This document shows, one piece after another, positions 7,796 through 24,998 of a DNA stretch of 64,000 nucleotides (positions within the stretch are counted from its first letter, which is position 1; each line of letters opens with the position of its first letter). A program made the translations under genes and the position numbers. Below the pieces are notes generated by a model. It had not been told where the DNA came from. It worked only from the letters and a program-made list of their open reading frames with translations, and did not search any database. The DNA comes from Stenotrophomonas maltophilia D457 (GTDB taxonomy: Bacteria; Pseudomonadota; Gammaproteobacteria; Xanthomonadales; Xanthomonadaceae), in contig NC_017671.1 in NCBI RefSeq assembly GCF_000284595.1, positions 62,001 through 126,000 on the forward strand, in the 5' to 3' direction.

Positions 7796-10431
7796 TGGCG
7801 CCGATGTCGAAACAGAACCCGCTGCCGTTCCCCGGCGAAGAATCCCAGTCGACGCCCGCCGATACGGTGCCGGCGTCCCCCTCGACCGGTACCGGCCCGA
7901 ACCCGGTACCGCCGCCCGCGCACGCGCGTCCGGCCGGCCGCCGCCCGCTGTGGGCTCGCCTGCTCGGCCGCCTGGTCGAGCCGTGGCTGTCGCTGAAGAT
8001 CGAACCGGAAGACCCGGGCCAGTACAACGATGGCCGCCCGGTCATGTACGTGCTGGAAGACTACGGCCTGTCCAACGCGCTGATCCTGGACAAGGCCTGC
8101 CGCCAGGCCGGCCTGCCGTCGCCGCTGGTGCCGCTGGCCGGTGACCCGACCGGCCGCAAGCGCGCCTACCTGGCGCTGTCGCGGCGCAGTTCCAGCAACT
8201 CGCTGATTCCCGAGCAGCGCGGCGCCAAGACCCACTCCGACTCGCTGGCCAAGGTCCTGCAGGCGCACCGCGTGCGCGATGACCTGGACGTGCACCTGGT
8301 GCCGGTGTCGATCTTCGTCGGCCGCGCCCCGGACAAGCAGAGCGGTTGGTTCGCGGTGCTGTTCTCGGAAAACTGGGCACTGGTCGGCCGCTTCCGTCGC
8401 CTGCTGGCGGTGCTGCTCAACGGCCGCAGCACCATCGTCCGCTTCGCCCCGCCGATCTCCCTGCGCAACACCGTGGATGAAGGCCTGGAGCCGGAGCGCA
8501 CGGTGCGCAAGCTGCAGCGCGTGCTGCGTACGCACTTCCGACGCATCCGTGAATCGGTGATCGGCCCCGACCTGTCGACCCGGCGCCTGCTGGTGGACCA
8601 GGTGCTGGCCGCCGAGCCGGTACGCGAAGCGATCGCCGCACAGGCCAAGCGCGACAACTCAAAGCCGGCCGATGCCTGGAAGAAGGCACACGCCTACGCC
8701 TGGGAAATCGCTGCGGACTATTCCAGCCCGGTAGTGCGCTCGGCCAGCTTCATGCTCAGCCACGTGTGGAACCGCATCTATGCGGGCGTGCTGGTGCACC
8801 ACCTGGACAAGTTCAAGGCCGCCGCGCCGGGGCACGAAGTGGTCTACGTGCCCAGCCACCGCAGCCACATGGACTACCTGCTGCTGTCCTACCTGCTGTA
8901 CGACCGTGGCATCGTGCCGCCGCACATCGTGGCCGGCATCAACCTGAACCTGCCGGTGGTCGGCACCCTGCTGCGCAAGGGCGGTGCATTCTTCATCCGC
9001 CGCTCGATCCGTGGCAACGCGCTGTACTCGGCGGTGCTCAGCGAATACGTCGCGCAGCTGGTGGCCGGCGGCTACTCGCTGGAGTACTTCGTCGAAGGCG
9101 GCCGCTCGCGTACCGGCCGGCTGCTGCAGCCCAAGGGCGGCATGATCTCGATGACGCTGCGCGCGTTCCTGCGCCAGCCGCGCAAGCCGGTGCTGTTCCA
9201 GCCCATCTACATCGGCTACGAGAAGCTGATGGAAGGCGGCAGCTACCTGGACGAACTGTCCGGCCGGCCGAAGGAAAAGGAATCGATCTGGTCGCTGCTA
9301 TGGGGCATCCCCAAGGTGCTCAAGCAGAACTATGGCCAGGTGGTGGTGAACTTCGGCGAGCCGATCGCGCTGAACGACGTGCTGGCCGAGAAGGCGCCGG
9401 AGTGGAAGGGCGAGGCGGTGTCCGAGGACGAAAAGCCGGCCTGGCTGTCGACCACGGTGGACACGCTGGCCGAACGCATCCAGGTGCGCATCAATGGCGC
9501 CGCCGACGTCAACCCGATCAACCTGCTGGCGCTGGCCCTGCTGTCCACGCCGAAGCACGCGATGGGCGAGGCCGACCTGATCGCGCAGATCGAACTGTGC
9601 AAGACCCTGCTGGTCGAGATGCCGTACTCGGACCGGGTGACGGTGACGCCGCACTCGCCGGAGCGGATCATCGCCCACGCCGAGGAAATCAACGTCCTCA
9701 CCCGCATCAAGCACCCGCTGGGCGATGTGCTCAGCGTCAGCGGCGACACCGCAGTGCTGCTGAGCTACTTCCGCAACAACGTGGTGCACCTGTTCACCGC
9801 CTCGTCGTGGGTGGCCTGCTGCTTCCAGAACAACCGCCGCATGAGCCGCACCGGCCTGGTCCAGCTGGGCCGTACGGTGTACCCGTTCCTCCAGGCCGAG
9901 CTGTTCCTGCCGTGGAGCGAGGACGAGTTCGCCCAGCGCATCGACCGGACCATCGATGTGTTCGTGCGCGAGGGCCTGCTGCAGAACGTCAACGATGACG
10001 ACGGCGGCATCCTGGCGCGCAACACCGGGCAGACCGACGAGGTGTTCCGCCTGCGCGCGATCGGCCATTCGCTGCAGCAGGCGTTCGAGCGCTATTACAT
10101 TGCCATCTCGGTGCTGGTGAAGAACGGCCCCGGCGTGCTCGGCGCTGCCGAGCTGGAAAGCCTGTGCCAGCAGGCCGCGCAGCGGCTGAGCCTGCTCTAT
10201 GCGCCGGCCGCGCCGGAGTTCTTCGACAAGTCCCTGTTCCGTGGCTTCATCCAGAAGCTGCGCGAACTGCGCCTGGTGTGGCCGGACGAGAACAGCAAGC
10301 TGCTGTTCGACGAGCGCCTGGATGCCTGGGCCAAGGATGCCAAGTTCATCCTGGGCCGTGAGCTGCGCCACACCATCGAACGGGTCAGCCCGGAAGCGGC
10401 CCGCCCGGACGAGCCTGCGCCGCAGGATTGA
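7795..10431 (+). CDS. plsB: Glycerol-3-phosphate 1-O-acyltransferase
   Basis: This inner-membrane-associated enzyme makes 1-acyl-glycerol-3-phosphate from G3P and acyl-ACP or acyl-CoA, the first step of phospholipid synthesis. At 878 residues it is somewhat longer than the roughly 800 of E. coli because of a Pro-rich N-terminal extension. The acyltransferase block I is HRSHMD (His355 to Asp360). It is followed by GINLNLPVVG, FFIRRS, the FVEGGRSRTGRL block and a PIYIGYEKL block. The start is ATG at 7795 or 7804. A PlsC-type acyltransferase for the second step is present at 62851. Confidence 0.96.
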   Translation: MAPMSKQNPLPFPGEESQSTPADTVPASPSTGTGPNPVPPPAHARPAGRRPLWARLLGRLVEPWLSLKIEPEDPGQYNDGRPVMYVLEDYGLSNALILDKACRQAGLPSPLVPLAGDPTGRKRAYLALSRRSSSNSLIPEQRGAKTHSDSLAKVLQAHRVRDDLDVHLVPVSIFVGRAPDKQSGWFAVLFSENWALVGRFRRLLAVLLNGRSTIVRFAPPISLRNTVDEGLEPERTVRKLQRVLRTHFRRIRESVIGPDLSTRRLLVDQVLAAEPVREAIAAQAKRDNSKPADAWKKAHAYAWEIAADYSSPVVRSASFMLSHVWNRIYAGVLVHHLDKFKAAAPGHEVVYVPSHRSHMDYLLLSYLLYDRGIVPPHIVAGINLNLPVVGTLLRKGGAFFIRRSIRGNALYSAVLSEYVAQLVAGGYSLEYFVEGGRSRTGRLLQPKGGMISMTLRAFLRQPRKPVLFQPIYIGYEKLMEGGSYLDELSGRPKEKESIWSLLWGIPKVLKQNYGQVVVNFGEPIALNDVLAEKAPEWKGEAVSEDEKPAWLSTTVDTLAERIQVRINGAADVNPINLLALALLSTPKHAMGEADLIAQIELCKTLLVEMPYSDRVTVTPHSPERIIAHAEEINVLTRIKHPLGDVLSVSGDTAVLLSYFRNNVVHLFTASSWVACCFQNNRRMSRTGLVQLGRTVYPFLQAELFLPWSEDEFAQRIDRTIDVFVREGLLQNVNDDDGGILARNTGQTDEVFRLRAIGHSLQQAFERYYIAISVLVKNGPGVLGAAELESLCQQAAQRLSLLYAPAAPEFFDKSLFRGFIQKLRELRLVWPDENSKLLFDERLDAWAKDAKFILGRELRHTIERVSPEAARPDEPAPQD

Positions 10432-10463
10432 AGGCAGCGCCGGGTCCTGCCCGGCGAACGGCA

Positions 10464-10486
10464 TGCCAACCAAGGTTGGCATCTAC
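10464..10486 (-). repeat. SMAG/REP palindrome
   Basis: A minus-orientation GTAGATGCCAACC-type palindrome downstream of plsB. Confidence 0.8.
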
Positions 10487-10498
10487 AGGCGCGAAGCA

Positions 10499-10522
10499 GT
10501 AGGTCCACGCCATGTGTGGATG
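10499..10522 (+). repeat. SMAG/REP palindrome
   Basis: A GTAGGTCCACGCC-type palindrome. With the copy at 10464 it forms an inverted pair in the gap between the convergent plsB and DUF465 genes. Confidence 0.8.
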
Positions 10523-10531
10523 GGCCACCGC

Positions 10532-10735
10532 TCAGGCCGGCTCGTCGGGAATCTGCAGGCTTTCCAGCCTGGCGATGCAGTCCTTCAGCTGCAGCTTGCG
10601 CCGCTTCAGGCGCTTGGACTCCAGCTCGTCCTCGCCGTTGGCGGCCATGCGGGTGATCTGTTCATCCAGCAGGCGGTGCTCGGCGCGCAGGGCGACGAGG
10701 CGCTCGACGATCTCGGCGGGGCTGTAGGTGTCCAC
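10532..10735 (-). CDS. DUF465 (YdcH/SlyX-like size) small coiled-coil protein
   Basis: The GTG at 10735 gives a 67-residue protein (VDTYSPAEIVERLV...). The central region LRAEHRLLDEQITRM followed by ESKRLKRRKLQLKDCIARLE is the DUF465/YdcH signature: an alpha-helical hairpin with the KRLKRRKL-K/R-D pattern. The frame is open further upstream to 11005, but that part is antisense to ttcA and has no family similarity. Function is unknown in the family. It is divergent from ttcA, whose start is about 90 bp away. Confidence 0.85.
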   Translation of the reverse strand: MDTYSPAEIVERLVALRAEHRLLDEQITRMAANGEDELESKRLKRRKLQLKDCIARLESLQIPDEPA

Positions 10736-10826
10736 AGCCTCCGAGCATACACAGCGATGATGACCGCCGGGAGAGGGGAATCCCGATCCCCGGCCGGGGC
10801 GGCTCCGAGCCGTTAGAATGGAACCC

Positions 10827-11747
10827 ATGAGTGCCGTGATTTCCCTTCCCGATCCCCCACCGCGCGCCGCCCGCGATCCGCGCGTGGCCGAGCGCGAGCA
10901 GCACAAGCTGGCCAAGCGCCTGCGCCGCCAGGTCGGCGAGGCGATTGCCGACTTCGGCATGATCGAGGCCGGCGACAAGGTCATGGTGTGCCTGTCCGGC
11001 GGCAAGGACAGCTACACCCTGCTGGACGTGCTGCTGCAGCTGCAGAAGAAGGCGCCGGTGCCGTTCGAGCTGGTGGCGGTGAACCTGGACCAGAAGCAGC
11101 CGGGCTTCCCCGAGCACGTGCTGCCGGAATACCTGGCAGGCCTGGGCGTCCCGTACCACATCATCGAGCAGGACACCTATTCGGTGGTCAGCCGGGTCAT
11201 CCCGGAAGGCAAGACCATGTGTTCGCTGTGCTCGCGCCTGCGTCGTGGCGCGCTGTACAACTACGCCGAGACCCACGGCTTCACCAAGATCGCGCTGGGC
11301 CACCACCGCGACGACATGGTGGCCACGTTCTTCATGAACCTGTTCCACCACGCCAAGCTGTCGGGCATGCCGCCGAAGCTGCGCAGCGACGACGGCAGGC
11401 ACGTGGTGATCCGGCCGCTGGCCTACGTGCGCGAGAGTGACATCGTCGAGTACGCGCAGGCACGCCGGTTCCCGATCATTCCCTGCAACCTGTGCGGCAG
11501 CCAGGAGAACCTGCAGCGCCGCCAGGTCGGCCTGATGCTGAAGCAATGGGAAAAGGACCACCCGGGCCGCATCGAGCAGATCGCGCGCGCCATGGGTGAA
11601 GTCCGGCCCTCGCAGCTGGCCGACACCACCCTGTTCGACTTCATGGCGCTAGGCCGTCGCGACGACGCGCCGCTGCCCGACGCCCATGCCTGGCTGGCCG
11701 GCTCCCCGGCCGACGCCGACGCAGATCCCGAGACGCCCACCGTTTAA
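10827..11747 (+). CDS. ttcA: tRNA 2-thiocytidine(32) synthetase TtcA
   Basis: TtcA thiolates cytidine 32 in certain tRNAs, using ATP and an iron-sulfur cluster. The PP-loop SGGKDS is at residues 57-62 (start 10827). The two CxxC pairs are CSLC and [13 protein letters not shown], as in the family; [14 protein letters not shown] is the conserved middle motif. An in-frame ATG at 10818 would add three residues; I prefer 10827 because the [11 protein letters not shown] start resembles xanthomonad homologues. The acidic Asp/Ala-rich C-terminal tail is slightly long. It stands alone between the divergent DUF465 gene and rdgC. Confidence 0.95.
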   Translation: MSAVISLPDPPPRAARDPRVAEREQHKLAKRLRRQVGEAIADFGMIEAGDKVMVCLSGGKDSYTLLDVLLQLQKKAPVPFELVAVNLDQKQPGFPEHVLPEYLAGLGVPYHIIEQDTYSVVSRVIPEGKTMCSLCSRLRRGALYNYAETHGFTKIALGHHRDDMVATFFMNLFHHAKLSGMPPKLRSDDGRHVVIRPLAYVRESDIVEYAQARRFPIIPCNLCGSQENLQRRQVGLMLKQWEKDHPGRIEQIARAMGEVRPSQLADTTLFDFMALGRRDDAPLPDAHAWLAGSPADADADPETPTV

Positions 11748-11783
11748 GGTCGGGCGCCCTTCCTCTTCGCCATCCGGAATTCC

Positions 11784-12689
11784 ATGTTCTTTCGCAACCT
11801 GACGTTCTTCCGTTTCCCAACCACCACCGATTTTTCCGAAGTCGACACCCTGCTGCCGCACGCCCTGCTGAAGCCGGTCGGTGCGCTGGAAATGAATTCG
11901 CGCGGCTTCATCTCGCCGTTCGGCCGCGAGGAGAAGGAACTGCTCTCCCACCGCATCGCCGAACACCTGTGGCTGACCGTGGGCGGCGAGGACAAGATCC
12001 TGCCGGCGGCGGTGGTCAACGACCTGCTCGAGCGCAAGCTGGAGGAGATCGAGGAGAAGGAAGGCCGCCGCCCGGGTGGCCGCGAGCGCAAGCGGATGAA
12101 GGACGACCTGCTGCATGAACTGCTGCCGCGCGCCTTCGTGAAGTCCTCGCGCAATGATGCCTTCATCGACCTGCAGCACGGCTACGTGGCGGTGGATACC
12201 TCCAGCCGCAAGACCGGCGAGTACTTCATGTCCGACATCCGCGGCCTGCTCGGCAGCTTCCCGGCGATGCCGCTGAACGCCGAAGTCGCACCGCGTTCGA
12301 TCCTGACCGGCTGGATCGCCGGCGAGCCGCTGCCGACCGGGCTGAGCCTGGGCGAAGAGTGCGAGATGAAGGATCCGGTGGAAGGCGGCGCCGTGGTCAA
12401 GTGCCAGCACCAGGAACTGCGCTGCGACGAGATCGACAAGCATCTGGACGCCGGCAAGCAGGTGACCAAGCTGGCGCTGATCTTCGAGGACAACCTGTCC
12501 TTCGTGATCGGCGACGACCTGATCGTGCGCAAGCTGAAGTTCCTCGACGGCGCACTGGACCAGCTGGAGCATGCCGACGAAGACGGCCGCCGCGCCGAGT
12601 TCGACGCCCGCTTCGCCCTGCAGAGCGCCGAGATCCGCCGCCTGTTCCTGTTGCTGGAAGAAGCGTTCAAGCTCAGCAAGGCTGACTGA
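11784..12689 (+). CDS. rdgC: Recombination-associated protein RdgC
   Basis: A ring-shaped DNA-binding protein that limits RecA activity and associates with the nucleoid. At 301 residues it has the family length. Diagnostic segments are the MFFRNLTFFRF start, an ALEMNSRGFISPFGR motif, a KDDLLHELLPRAF helix, FVDLQHGY-type FIDLQHGY, LLGSFPAMPL, and a C-terminal ALIFEDNLSFVIGDDL block. It lies 36 bp after ttcA on the same strand, so the two may be co-transcribed. Confidence 0.97.
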   Translation: MFFRNLTFFRFPTTTDFSEVDTLLPHALLKPVGALEMNSRGFISPFGREEKELLSHRIAEHLWLTVGGEDKILPAAVVNDLLERKLEEIEEKEGRRPGGRERKRMKDDLLHELLPRAFVKSSRNDAFIDLQHGYVAVDTSSRKTGEYFMSDIRGLLGSFPAMPLNAEVAPRSILTGWIAGEPLPTGLSLGEECEMKDPVEGGAVVKCQHQELRCDEIDKHLDAGKQVTKLALIFEDNLSFVIGDDLIVRKLKFLDGALDQLEHADEDGRRAEFDARFALQSAEIRRLFLLLEEAFKLSKAD

Positions 12690-12702
12690 ACAGGCACCCT
12701 GT

Positions 12703-12726
12703 GGGCCGCCGGTCATCCGGCGGCCC
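12703..12726 (+). terminator. Strong GC hairpin after rdgC
   Basis: A perfect 10-bp stem GGGCCGCCGG/CCGGCGGCCC with a TCAT loop, without a T run. It ends 22 bp before the YgjP-family start, so it may attenuate readthrough from rdgC. Confidence 0.45.
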
Positions 12727-12748
12727 GAAGCAGCGCTATGCTGGGCGC

Positions 12749-13528
12749 ATGAGCCGTCTGCTGCGCCGCCTGATCAGCCCGACCCCGCCCGCTACCGTGC
12801 AGCGCGACACCGTTCGCCTGCGCCTGGAGGATGCCGAGATCGAGGTGCTGCGCGTGCGCGATCCGCGCGCGCGCCGGATCAAGCTGAGCGTGGACGAGCG
12901 CGGCGCACGGTTGACGCTGCCGCCGCGGGCCAGCCTGGTGATGGGCGAGCGATTCCTGGAACAGCACCGCGACTGGTTGGCGCTGCAGCTGCGCCAGTAC
13001 CAGAGCCAGGGCCTGCCCGCCCCGTTGCAGCCGGGCGAGAACGGCGTGCTGCCACTGCGCGGCGACCTGTTGCCGCTGCGCTGGCAGGAAGGCCGCTATG
13101 CGCGGCTGGAGATCGACGAACACGGCGCCTGCGTGCAGTGGCCGACCCGTGCCAGCGATGCCACCCTGCGCCGCCTGCTGCGCGAGTTCTACGAAGCACA
13201 GACCCGCGCCGATGTCGGCCGCTGGCTGCCGAAGTACCTGCCCACCCTGCCACGTGCACCCAGCCGCCTGCGGCTGAAGGTGATGTCTTCGCAATGGGGC
13301 TCGCTGGCGCCGGACGGCAGCATGGCACTGGACCTGGCCCTGGTGCTGGGGCGCCCTGAAGCATTCGAGTATGTGCTGGTGCACGAACTCTGCCACCTGA
13401 TCCAGCCGAATCATTCGCCCGCGTTCTGGCACGAAGTGGAACAACGTTTCCCCGCGTGGCGCGAGCAGCGCGACTACTTCCAGCTGGAAGGGCGCAGGCT
13501 GAAGGCGATGCTTCGCCAGCTGCTGTAG
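12749..13528 (+). CDS. YgjP/DUF45-family metal-dependent hydrolase
   Basis: A 259-residue predicted zinc metallopeptidase-like protein of the YgjP group. After an N-terminal beta-rich region (IKLSVDERGARLTLPP, typical of DUF45) comes the WGSLAP segment and then HELCHLIQPNHSPAFW. His212 and His216 of HELCH plus His of NHSPAFW form the metal site. Homologues are cytoplasmic and of uncertain substrate. The TAG stop is formed inside the GTAG head of the SMAG repeat that starts at 13525. The family is often called M48-like, but the YgjP name is more precise. Confidence 0.88.
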   Translation: MSRLLRRLISPTPPATVQRDTVRLRLEDAEIEVLRVRDPRARRIKLSVDERGARLTLPPRASLVMGERFLEQHRDWLALQLRQYQSQGLPAPLQPGENGVLPLRGDLLPLRWQEGRYARLEIDEHGACVQWPTRASDATLRRLLREFYEAQTRADVGRWLPKYLPTLPRAPSRLRLKVMSSQWGSLAPDGSMALDLALVLGRPEAFEYVLVHELCHLIQPNHSPAFWHEVEQRFPAWREQRDYFQLEGRRLKAMLRQLL

Positions 13529-13612
13529 AGCCGAGCCGATGCTCGGCTGACGCGCGTGGCGCGGATATCCAGCCCTCGCGATCAACAGCAGCCGAGCATG
13601 GCTCGGCTCTAC
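13525..13612. repeat. Inverted SMAG pair
   Basis: A GTAGAGCCGAGCC-type SMAG at 13525-13549 and its inverted counterpart at 13590-13612 could form either two small hairpins or one long stem. The first supplies the stop codon of the upstream gene. The rest of 13613-13689 is pyrimidine-rich and shows no gene. Confidence 0.8.
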
Positions 13613-13689
13613 AAAAGCTCGCGCAGCGCGCGACCCGCTCCTGCTCTTCCTTCTTTCTTCCGTGATGGGCACACAGGAAACTGTCCGTG

Positions 13690-13793
13690 GCCGGGCGGGG
13701 TGGGTTGCGCAGGGGCGTGAGCCGCATGGATGCGGCGACCGAGCTTGCAAGGACGTACTTGCAGCGACCCCTGCGCAATCCACCCCGCCCGGC
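13690..13793 (+). repeat. Large three-hairpin palindromic element, copy A
   Basis: A 104-bp element. Outer arms GCCGGGCGGGGTGGGTTGCG... and its near-perfect complement form a stem of about 27 bp. Inside are two small hairpins: one around GCCGCATGGATGCGGC, then CGACCGAGC, then one around CTTGCAAGGACGTACTTGCAG. Copies B, C and D are at 50958, 50624 and 56469; they share the core but have different, still complementary, arms. The remaining bases to 13853 contain no recognisable gene. Confidence 0.8.
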
Positions 13794-13853
13794 AGAGCAC
13801 GGCTTCTGATTTGAACGACCCACCACGAGGGGCTCAGCCGTTGGCCGAAACCC

Positions 13854-14720
13854 TCACCCCGCCCGCAACGCCGCCGCTGCCGCCCAGCGTGCCGCCACCC
13901 GCGGCGCCGTGATGCACACCGCCTGGTCGGTCACCGTCGTCACCGCGCGCTCCAGCAGCTGGATATCGGCCTCGTGCTGGCGTGCCACATGCGGGTCCTC
14001 GAAGAAGATCGCGCGCTGGCAGCGCCCCTCCAGCACCCGGTCGGCAATCTGTGCATCGCCGCCCATCGGGCCACTCTGGTAACGCGTCACCCACGGCGTA
14101 TCGCTGGGCCAACCCCGGCTCCAGGCCAGCTCGTTCAAGCGCTGCCCGGTGGTGCCCGTCGCAACGCGTTGGCCAAACCGGGCCAGCACATCGAAGTGTT
14201 CATCGGCGAAGGCCAGCATCGCCGGCTTCATCGCATCATGCGCGATCAGCGCCAGCGTCTGCCCCTGGAAAGCATGCAGGTCGTCGGCACCGGTGTCGGC
14301 AGCCAGCCCGGCGTGGATGCGCTCCACCTCGATCCAGTCGCGTGCAGTGGCCACGGTTGAAATGAACGGCTTGCCGTGGATCACGCACTGCCGCTTGAGC
14401 GCGGTTGCTTCCGGAAACACCGAGGACGGATCGACCGGGTCGATCAGGTAGATCGCACCGTCCAGTGTCCGCTCCGGCCCCATGCCGACCACTTCGGCCA
14501 CCAGCTTCATCAGGCCTCCCTCGCGCCCGTAGGGATACCGGTGCAGGCCGCCGTAGCCGGCCAGGAATCCCTGCCGTTCGATCGCATCGTGGGTGCGCCC
14601 GACCGCATGCAGTGACACCCCCAGTTCGCGCAGGCCTGCCTCGCTGGCACGCAGCCAGCGGAACAGCGCCGCGCGCGCATCATGGTGATGGAGACGGTTG
14701 GCAGCCAGGCCGATACGCAT
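13854..14720 (-). CDS. mgsA: Methylglyoxal synthase-like protein with two MGS domains
   Basis: A 288-residue protein, about twice the 152 residues of E. coli MgsA. The C-terminal half carries a full methylglyoxal synthase set: IAHDAMKP (His-Asp pair), ATGTTGQRLNE, SGPMGGDAQIAD, and FFEDPHVARQHEADIQLLER. These are the residues that bind dihydroxyacetone phosphate and expel phosphate. The N-terminal half begins IGLAANRLHHHDARAALF, with a GREGGLMKLV segment and a LIDPVDPSSVFPE stretch. It looks like a diverged second MGS domain lacking GPMGGD. ATG at 14720 is chosen because domain similarity begins there. It is divergent from the kinase gene. Confidence 0.75.
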   Translation of the reverse strand: MRIGLAANRLHHHDARAALFRWLRASEAGLRELGVSLHAVGRTHDAIERQGFLAGYGGLHRYPYGREGGLMKLVAEVVGMGPERTLDGAIYLIDPVDPSSVFPEATALKRQCVIHGKPFISTVATARDWIEVERIHAGLAADTGADDLHAFQGQTLALIAHDAMKPAMLAFADEHFDVLARFGQRVATGTTGQRLNELAWSRGWPSDTPWVTRYQSGPMGGDAQIADRVLEGRCQRAIFFEDPHVARQHEADIQLLERAVTTVTDQAVCITAPRVAARWAAAAALRAG

Positions 14721-14871
14721 CGAGCGCTCCGTAGGACGGGTAGAAGCGGCAGTGTATGTCGGCATTCGCCGATGCGGATGCTTTTCCAATTTTTCTCATT
14801 GTCGCGGAAGCCTGCCTCGCTAGCGTGGCTGGCAGCGGTACCGCTGCGCGGCCGTGGTTCCTGCCCGCGAA

Positions 14872-23265
<8,394 letters not shown>

Positions 23266-23404
23266 CTCTACCTCGATGCGTATAGGGTTGGCGGCGACAC
23301 TCGTCCCCGCTCATTCCCTGGAGCGCATCGTGAGGCCACCGGATGCCTCGACTAGATCACAGGTTGCTGCAGCGCCGCAATACACGGTTGCAGGTGCAAC
23401 AGAA

Positions 23405-23429
23405 CGCGCCGGCAACCCGTGCCGGCGCG
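23405..23429 (-). terminator. Hairpin after the I78 lipoprotein gene
   Basis: A 10-bp stem CGCGCCGGCA/TGCCGGCGCG with an ACCCG loop. On the minus strand it is followed by TTCTGTT. It separates the I78 gene from gltB. Confidence 0.55.
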
Positions 23430-23438
23430 GGGTCGGCC

Positions 23439-23831
23439 TCAGCCGCAGCGCACGCCGCTGACCAGGCCCTTGTCGTCCACTTCGATGTTCAGGCGGTCGC
23501 CGAGGAATTCCATCGTGGCCACGTCGTTGGGCTTCATGACGCGCAGCTGGTGGGCACCGGCATCTTCCTGCGCCTGCTTGCCCAGCGCGTCGGCGTAGGC
23601 CTGGCCGACCAGGCTCTGCACCTGGCTGGCATCGCAGGTGCCGACCGGCGGTGCCTCGGTGGCCTTGCCGGCTTCGTCGGCCGGTGCCTTGGCGGCTTCG
23701 GCAGCCTGCTGGGCATGGGCCGTGGCCGAATCCTGTTCATCCAGCGCCGGTGCCTGGCAGGCGGTCAGGGCCAGCACGGCCGGCAGCAGCAGGGCGGAGA
23801 GCGAACGGGCGCGAATCGGGAACGACATCAT
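23439..23831 (-). CDS. Peptidase inhibitor I78 family lipoprotein
   Basis: A 130-residue predicted lipoprotein: the signal ends in VLALTACQ, then comes an Ala/Glu-rich linker. The C-terminal domain fits the I78 (elastase-inhibitor-like) pattern: CDASQVQSLVGQ, LRVMKPNDVATMEFL, GDRLNIEVDDKG and a terminal SGVRCG. Family members inhibit serine proteases. It is one of three I78-like lipoproteins in the window (see 24986 and 32670), all minus strand and all with the same lipobox-linker-I78 plan. It is divergent from the topoisomerase gene. Confidence 0.85.
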   Translation of the reverse strand: MMSFPIRARSLSALLLPAVLALTACQAPALDEQDSATAHAQQAAEAAKAPADEAGKATEAPPVGTCDASQVQSLVGQAYADALGKQAQEDAGAHQLRVMKPNDVATMEFLGDRLNIEVDDKGLVSGVRCG

Positions 23832-23939
23832 GACTCCGGAAGGGATTGTGAAAGCCCGAGCATAGCGGCGAACCGATCCTCACGTGTTTGTCTTGTGTTA
23901 TCGACAGGATCGCGGCAGCGCGGCAGCGACACTGCGCGC

Positions 23940-24998
23940 ATGCCGACCCCCTCTACCCCCGAACGACAGGCCGCGCGCGCTGCGGGCCTGCGCTATGTCG
24001 ATGACACCCAGCCGGGCATCAGCCGGCGCCGCGCCGGCAAGGGCTTCAGCTACCGCGATGCCGATGGCCACGCGGTGCGCGATGCCGCCACCCTGCAGCG
24101 CATCCGCGCGCTGGCGATTCCACCGGCCTATACCGCCGTATGGATCTGCGCCCACGCCAATGGCCATCTGCAGGCCACCGGCCGCGATGCCCGCGGGCGC
24201 AAGCAGTACCGCTACCACGCCGATTGGGCCGCAGTGCGCGACGCCGGCAAGTTCGACCGGGTGATCGCCTTTGGTGAAGCACTGCCCGCGCTGCGGCGCC
24301 GGCTCAGCCGCGATCTCAAGCACAGCGGCTTCCCCCGCGAAAAGGTGCTGGCGGTCGTGGTCGCGCTGCTGGCCGACACCCTGGTGCGGGTAGGCAATGA
24401 GTCCTATGCCAAGGAAAACAGATCCTTTGGCCTGACCACGCTGCGCAACCGGCACCTCGACCTGCTGCGCGGCGGGCGCGTACGGATGCGCTTCCGCGGC
24501 AAATCCGGGCAGCTGCACGAAGTGACGGTAGGTGACCGCCGGCTGGGCACGCTGGTACGCGGCGTGCAGCAGTTGCCGGGCCAGGCGTTGTTCCAGTATC
24601 GCGACGACGACGGTGCCATCCAGCCGGTCGACTCCGGTGCGGTCAACGATTACCTGCGCGAGGTGATGGGCGAGGAATTCACCGCCAAGGATTTCCGCAC
24701 CTGGGGCGGCACCCTGGCCGCGGTGCAAGCGTTCGCGGCCACCGAGTTGCCCGAACCGGCCAGCCAGCGTGCGCTGGCCAAGGTACAGCGTGAGGTGGTG
24801 TGCAAGGTGGCGACCCAGTTGGGCAATACCCCTGCGGTGTGCCGCAAGGCCTACATCGACCCCTGCGTGTTCGCCGGCTGGGAGCGCGGCGAACTGGCGG
24901 AACTGGCCGGCCTGCGTGGGCCGCGCCAGTGGGAACAGGCCACCCTGCGCGTGCTGCGCAGGGCGCGCCGGCTCAGCCGCAGACGTCAGCCGCAATAG
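23940..24998 (+). CDS. DNA topoisomerase IB (poxvirus-type)
   Basis: A 352-residue enzyme that relaxes supercoils by a 3'-phosphotyrosine intermediate. Catalytic-region motifs are RVGNESYAKENRSFGLTTLR, the FRGKSGQ loop with the catalytic Lys, DFRTWGGT with the catalytic Arg, and the active Tyr in CRKAYIDP. An Asn (LGNTPAVCRK) occupies the place of the viral His, as is common in bacterial homologues. The N-terminal domain has GFSYRDADG and IPPAYTAVWICAH. The start is ATG 23940; the open frame continues upstream but covers the antisense I78 gene. Its end overlaps the convergent I78-like gene by 13 bp. Confidence 0.92.
   Translation: MPTPSTPERQAARAAGLRYVDDTQPGISRRRAGKGFSYRDADGHAVRDAATLQRIRALAIPPAYTAVWICAHANGHLQATGRDARGRKQYRYHADWAAVRDAGKFDRVIAFGEALPALRRRLSRDLKHSGFPREKVLAVVVALLADTLVRVGNESYAKENRSFGLTTLRNRHLDLLRGGRVRMRFRGKSGQLHEVTVGDRRLGTLVRGVQQLPGQALFQYRDDDGAIQPVDSGAVNDYLREVMGEEFTAKDFRTWGGTLAAVQAFAATELPEPASQRALAKVQREVVCKVATQLGNTPAVCRKAYIDPCVFAGWERGELAELAGLRGPRQWEQATLRVLRRARRLSRRRQPQ

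Noticed and set aside
13690..13793. tRNA-like or attC-like reading of the three-hairpin element
   Set aside because: The fold has no acceptor CCA, anticodon or T-loop sequence, and no attC core sites or integrase gene nearby.
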